Part shown: positions 60,854 through 64,000 of the stretch, piece after piece
Layout of the letters: each line of letters begins with the position of its first letter
Position numbering within the stretch: position 1 is the stretch's first letter
Program-made: the position numbers and the translations under genes
Assembly (NCBI GenBank): GCA_935421135.1
Contig: OW285194.1
Location: forward strand, 3,281,501 to 3,345,500
Direction: 5' to 3'
Source of the DNA: Bugulina stolonifera
Lineage: Eukaryota > Bryozoa > Gymnolaemata > Cheilostomatida > Bugulidae
DNA: 64,000 nucleotides
Notes under the pieces: model-generated
Seen by the model: the letters and a program-made list of their open reading frames with translations, nothing else
Databases searched by the model: none
What the model was told of the DNA's origin: nothing

Positions 60854-63160
60854 CTTTGATTTGATGTGATGATAAATAATGAAGCAAGACACATTCTGAT
60901 AGTGCTTGTCGAAGCACCATCAATAGAAGAGAAGAAATAATCAGATTGAGTTTTGCTTCTTTATTTATCAAAAATAGATTGTGGTTGTAATAAATTATTT
61001 TCTATTTTCTTGGTATGAATGTGTGAATAACATTAATAGATATCGCAATAACTCTCTTCTTTTGCCCAAAAAACCATTAATATTTTTGGAATTACAATAA
61101 TTATATTACCTACAAATTCAATGAGAGTTTTAATACATTAACATTTACATGCATGTATTAAGATTATACTGCTGCCTTTCACTAATTGGAATCAGTTTCT
61201 AAACCCGCAACTTTCCTTCAAAAAGCAAAGAAAAACGTGGCTATTGACAATCATGGTGAGATATAAACAGTGTGGACATATTATTCTCATACTACAGTGT
61301 ATTGTTATTTTATTGCTGTCCTGTGAAAATCCTCATTTTATTCATTGTTTAATTTTGTGTTGACTTTACTTGGCGAGCCATATTAAATATATAAATAATG
61401 CGAACTGATTATAGTATTTTAAAATAAATGTGGCACTGATGAAAATTCTACAGTCTTTGATGCACTTTATAGTTATTGAAATGCATTTTGCTACACAATG
61501 CAATGCAAACGTAAATGCAATATTGTGACTAATAAATAGTATAATGTGCCACAAACAAAACTGTCATTACAATATTATTACTATTTTAAGCACAATTCCA
61601 GTGCCATAACACATTAAATATGTATATAATCTCACTGGACTACCTGAAATTGATACAATATTACATAATATGTATGAGGTAAAATAAGTACAATATATAG
61701 ATTGGTGCTTTAGATGGAAATTTTCTGTGACTCTTGTTTGCGTAAATTTCAAACATCCTGCAGCGTAGTTGTCAATTGTCAATGTTTCCCAAGAATAAAA
61801 TGTAATGTATAATATAATAAATGTCAATAGAACTGGCAGTAGCGGGTACTAATAAACATGTATAATACGGCAGCAAAAGGGTTAAGTTACTAAATGCCTA
61901 AATATGTCATGGTCTTAGCAGAGCTGAACTAGTATACTGGTAGACAACCTGTCCTACATTGTACACTGTATGTATATTGAGTATTATGCTCAATGTATAA
62001 ATGTACTTACCTGTATCTATACATGTATAATTACAATGTATGTACAATATATATTTTGTATTTGAATATGCAAATAATGTATAATGATATAATGATATAC
62101 ACATGTATGATAATGTCTAGTGGTGAACCAGAACTGCAATTGTTTGTACAGTCAGAAAGCAAGCAGACCCTCTCCTAACGTCACTTGGACTACAGGCACA
62201 TGCTTAGGACAATCATCAACCAGGAAAAAGCTAGCACTATTAATAGTCATGTTGATTAAGTTAATTTACATGCGTGTGTGTGTAATAATCCTGAATTGTC
62301 CTCTTCTTTCTGTTCTACCCTCATGTTAGTCCCTCAAATCTGTGAGTTTCTTGGGGAGGTGCTGCCTGTCTCAGGGTTTTATGTCAGATTTGTCCTCCCT
62401 GTGAAGTAGCACAGGAGCATTAGAAAGTAGGATGCCCTTCCTAACTCAACCAATTACCTTAATAGGATTTGAATATGGGACACTAAAGTCAAAGTCCAGA
62501 GACCAGTGCGCACTGGAAGACGTTGGTAATTGACAATATACATAATTATTATGCATCCACGTTTGTGAGATACATGTAGTGCAATGTTTTCCAGTTTATG
62601 AAAGTGGTACTGTCATAATACATGTACATAATTATATGTACAGTGTATATATCCCGAGAAATCATCTATGTATGAAACCATAAGACATACACTAATTATA
62701 TAATACTGCATGTTTCATAGCATGTGCCAACTAAATTCATTGAATTTCTGGCATAACTATTGACTTAACAATACGTGTTCTGAAAAACAATGCATTGTCT
62801 ACATACTTATTAAAAAATTTATTTTGCGAACTAAATCGTCAGATTCACGAATTGGAACTTAAGAGGTGGACTACTCAGCACTTCAACTCTGACGCTGGTA
62901 ATGCAATTCATATATTACATTGTACATCTAGAATACTGGTCAGGACATTTGCCTATACGACCTCAGCTGGCCTGACGGACCTTATAGCACCTTAAGTGCC
63001 TAGTAGTTGCCACAGCTCTACTTGTCTAGTCTCTGATATTCTGCACTTAGTTACCTGGTAACTCATACCTACATTGTTATGCATGTTTTGACCATACATT
63101 TGTACTTACATACCACTTATATACTTAAAATATGCATTACTGAGTAATTATGTCTTTTTT
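60854..63160. other. Downstream intergenic DNA, no gene seen
   Basis: After the polyadenylation signal of the CTHRC-like gene the sequence is AT-rich with no supported exon. 62340-62530 has a weak tRNA-SINE-like patch (aggatttgaatatgggacac). Confidence 0.5.
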
Positions 63161-63345
63161 ATACCCATGTAAAGAGGGCCGACCTCTCAGATTTGCCTGA
63201 TATTGATTTTGTACATGAATTAGACGATTTTAAGCGTCCTTTGTTGAACCCAACCTTTTTTGAGTCAGCCATCGTGCTTTCGGCCGCCATATTTTTGCGC
63301 AATCTCTGGACGACACTAGGTCGTCTTTTTCCGACATTACGTCGG
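63161..63345 (+). mobile_element. Truncated second copy of the LTR-like repeat
   Basis: Matches 48986-49175 over tatacccatgtaaagag, ccgacctctcag, ggccgccat, ttgcgcaa and acgacactaggtcgtcttt, then diverges before the TATA box. Confidence 0.75.
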
Positions 63346-63693
63346 CACAACTCCCCAAGAACTATTACAATACACATTGTTACTTACGCATTTTGAAATA
63401 ATTTGTAGAACCAGTAGGTATCACTAAATTAGTAGCACACTTAAATAAAATGTTTATTCAAATGTTAAAAGAAATGTCAGTAACTCTGCCACTTCCACCT
63501 TGTAAATGAATTAAGAACACATCAATACCATTCGCATCTGTATAATTGTAACAGGTCAGTCTAGTGACCACAAGGTCATTGGAAGCAATTAAACAGACAT
63601 CTCAAAGATGTTTATTCTTCAATGGTTATCGAGTCAGCTATTAAAAGAGATGAATGAAAACTAACTTAAGCTTCATTTAGATTTTCATCATAG

Positions 63694-63737
63694 ACATACA
63701 CATACACATGCACATGGCCATACACATGCGCATGTGC

Positions 63738-63810
<73 letters not shown>

Positions 63811-63866
63811 TACACCTTATACACCTACACCTTATACACATACACCTTATACACATGCACATACAC
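63694..63866. repeat. Hexanucleotide repeat (acacat)n
   Basis: Near-perfect catacacatacaca run with interruptions cttatacac and acatgcacatg. Confidence 0.95.
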
Positions 63867-64000
63867 AAATGTTCCTGAGTTTTCCTTCAACATTTATTGT
63901 TGTACTCTAATAACAAAATGTTTATATTAGAATAATTAGATTGTGATGGACTAAGGACCTAGTCTATGTTTAATGGAACAAAAATTCGTGTTATGAATAT

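Overview
This is a eukaryotic nuclear window, almost certainly from an invertebrate animal. It is AT-rich, its genes are split into many short exons by GT-AG introns, and it is crowded with DNA transposons, minisatellites and copies of the palindrome ACATGT/TACATGTA. A membrane or secreted protein with three CTHRC1-like domains and a PIF/Harbinger transposon with a MADF partner would suit a sponge or another early-branching metazoan. That placement is an inference.

Layout: an 11-bp tandem array opens the window (1-1097). A 9.38-kb mobile element follows (1885-11264), with about 1.2-kb terminal inverted repeats and a perfect 6-bp target-site duplication. It carries two divergently transcribed, intron-containing genes on either side of a 2.1-kb minisatellite. 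The right-hand gene encodes an IkB-like ankyrin protein. The left-hand gene is unrecognised. Next comes a PIF/Harbinger element (12447-16998) with transposase and MADF/BESS-like genes and a TTA duplication. Then come a non-autonomous element with a 10-bp duplication (18026-19173), a 15-bp minisatellite (21595-22070) and a decayed mariner (22190-22600). A multi-pass membrane protein gene follows, interrupted by one in-frame TAA (26165-27160).

The minus-strand region 37115-31045 is an eight-exon ankyrin-repeat gene, probably a host gene, with SINE and other repeat insertions in its introns. At 39175-45444 lies a second kind of inverted-repeat-bounded element. It is packed with a GCGGTCCCCAC-type motif, including a 2.5-kb array of roughly 70-bp units. 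After repeat-rich DNA (a 0.8-kb TIR element, a dimeric repeat and an LTR-like unit), a fifteen-exon plus-strand gene (49772-60853) encodes a 676-residue protein. It has a membrane anchor or signal sequence, a PAN-like cysteine region and three CTHRC1-type C-terminal domains. Two copies of a 250-bp MITE sit in its introns. The tail (60854-64000) has no recognisable gene.

The most unusual item is the 1885-11264 element. Its long TIRs, AG...CT termini and 6-bp duplication resemble Polinton/Maverick elements, but I see none of their replication or capsid genes. Its cargo includes a protein laid out like an NF-kB inhibitor (an N-terminal DSGxxS-like motif, ankyrin repeats and an acidic tail).
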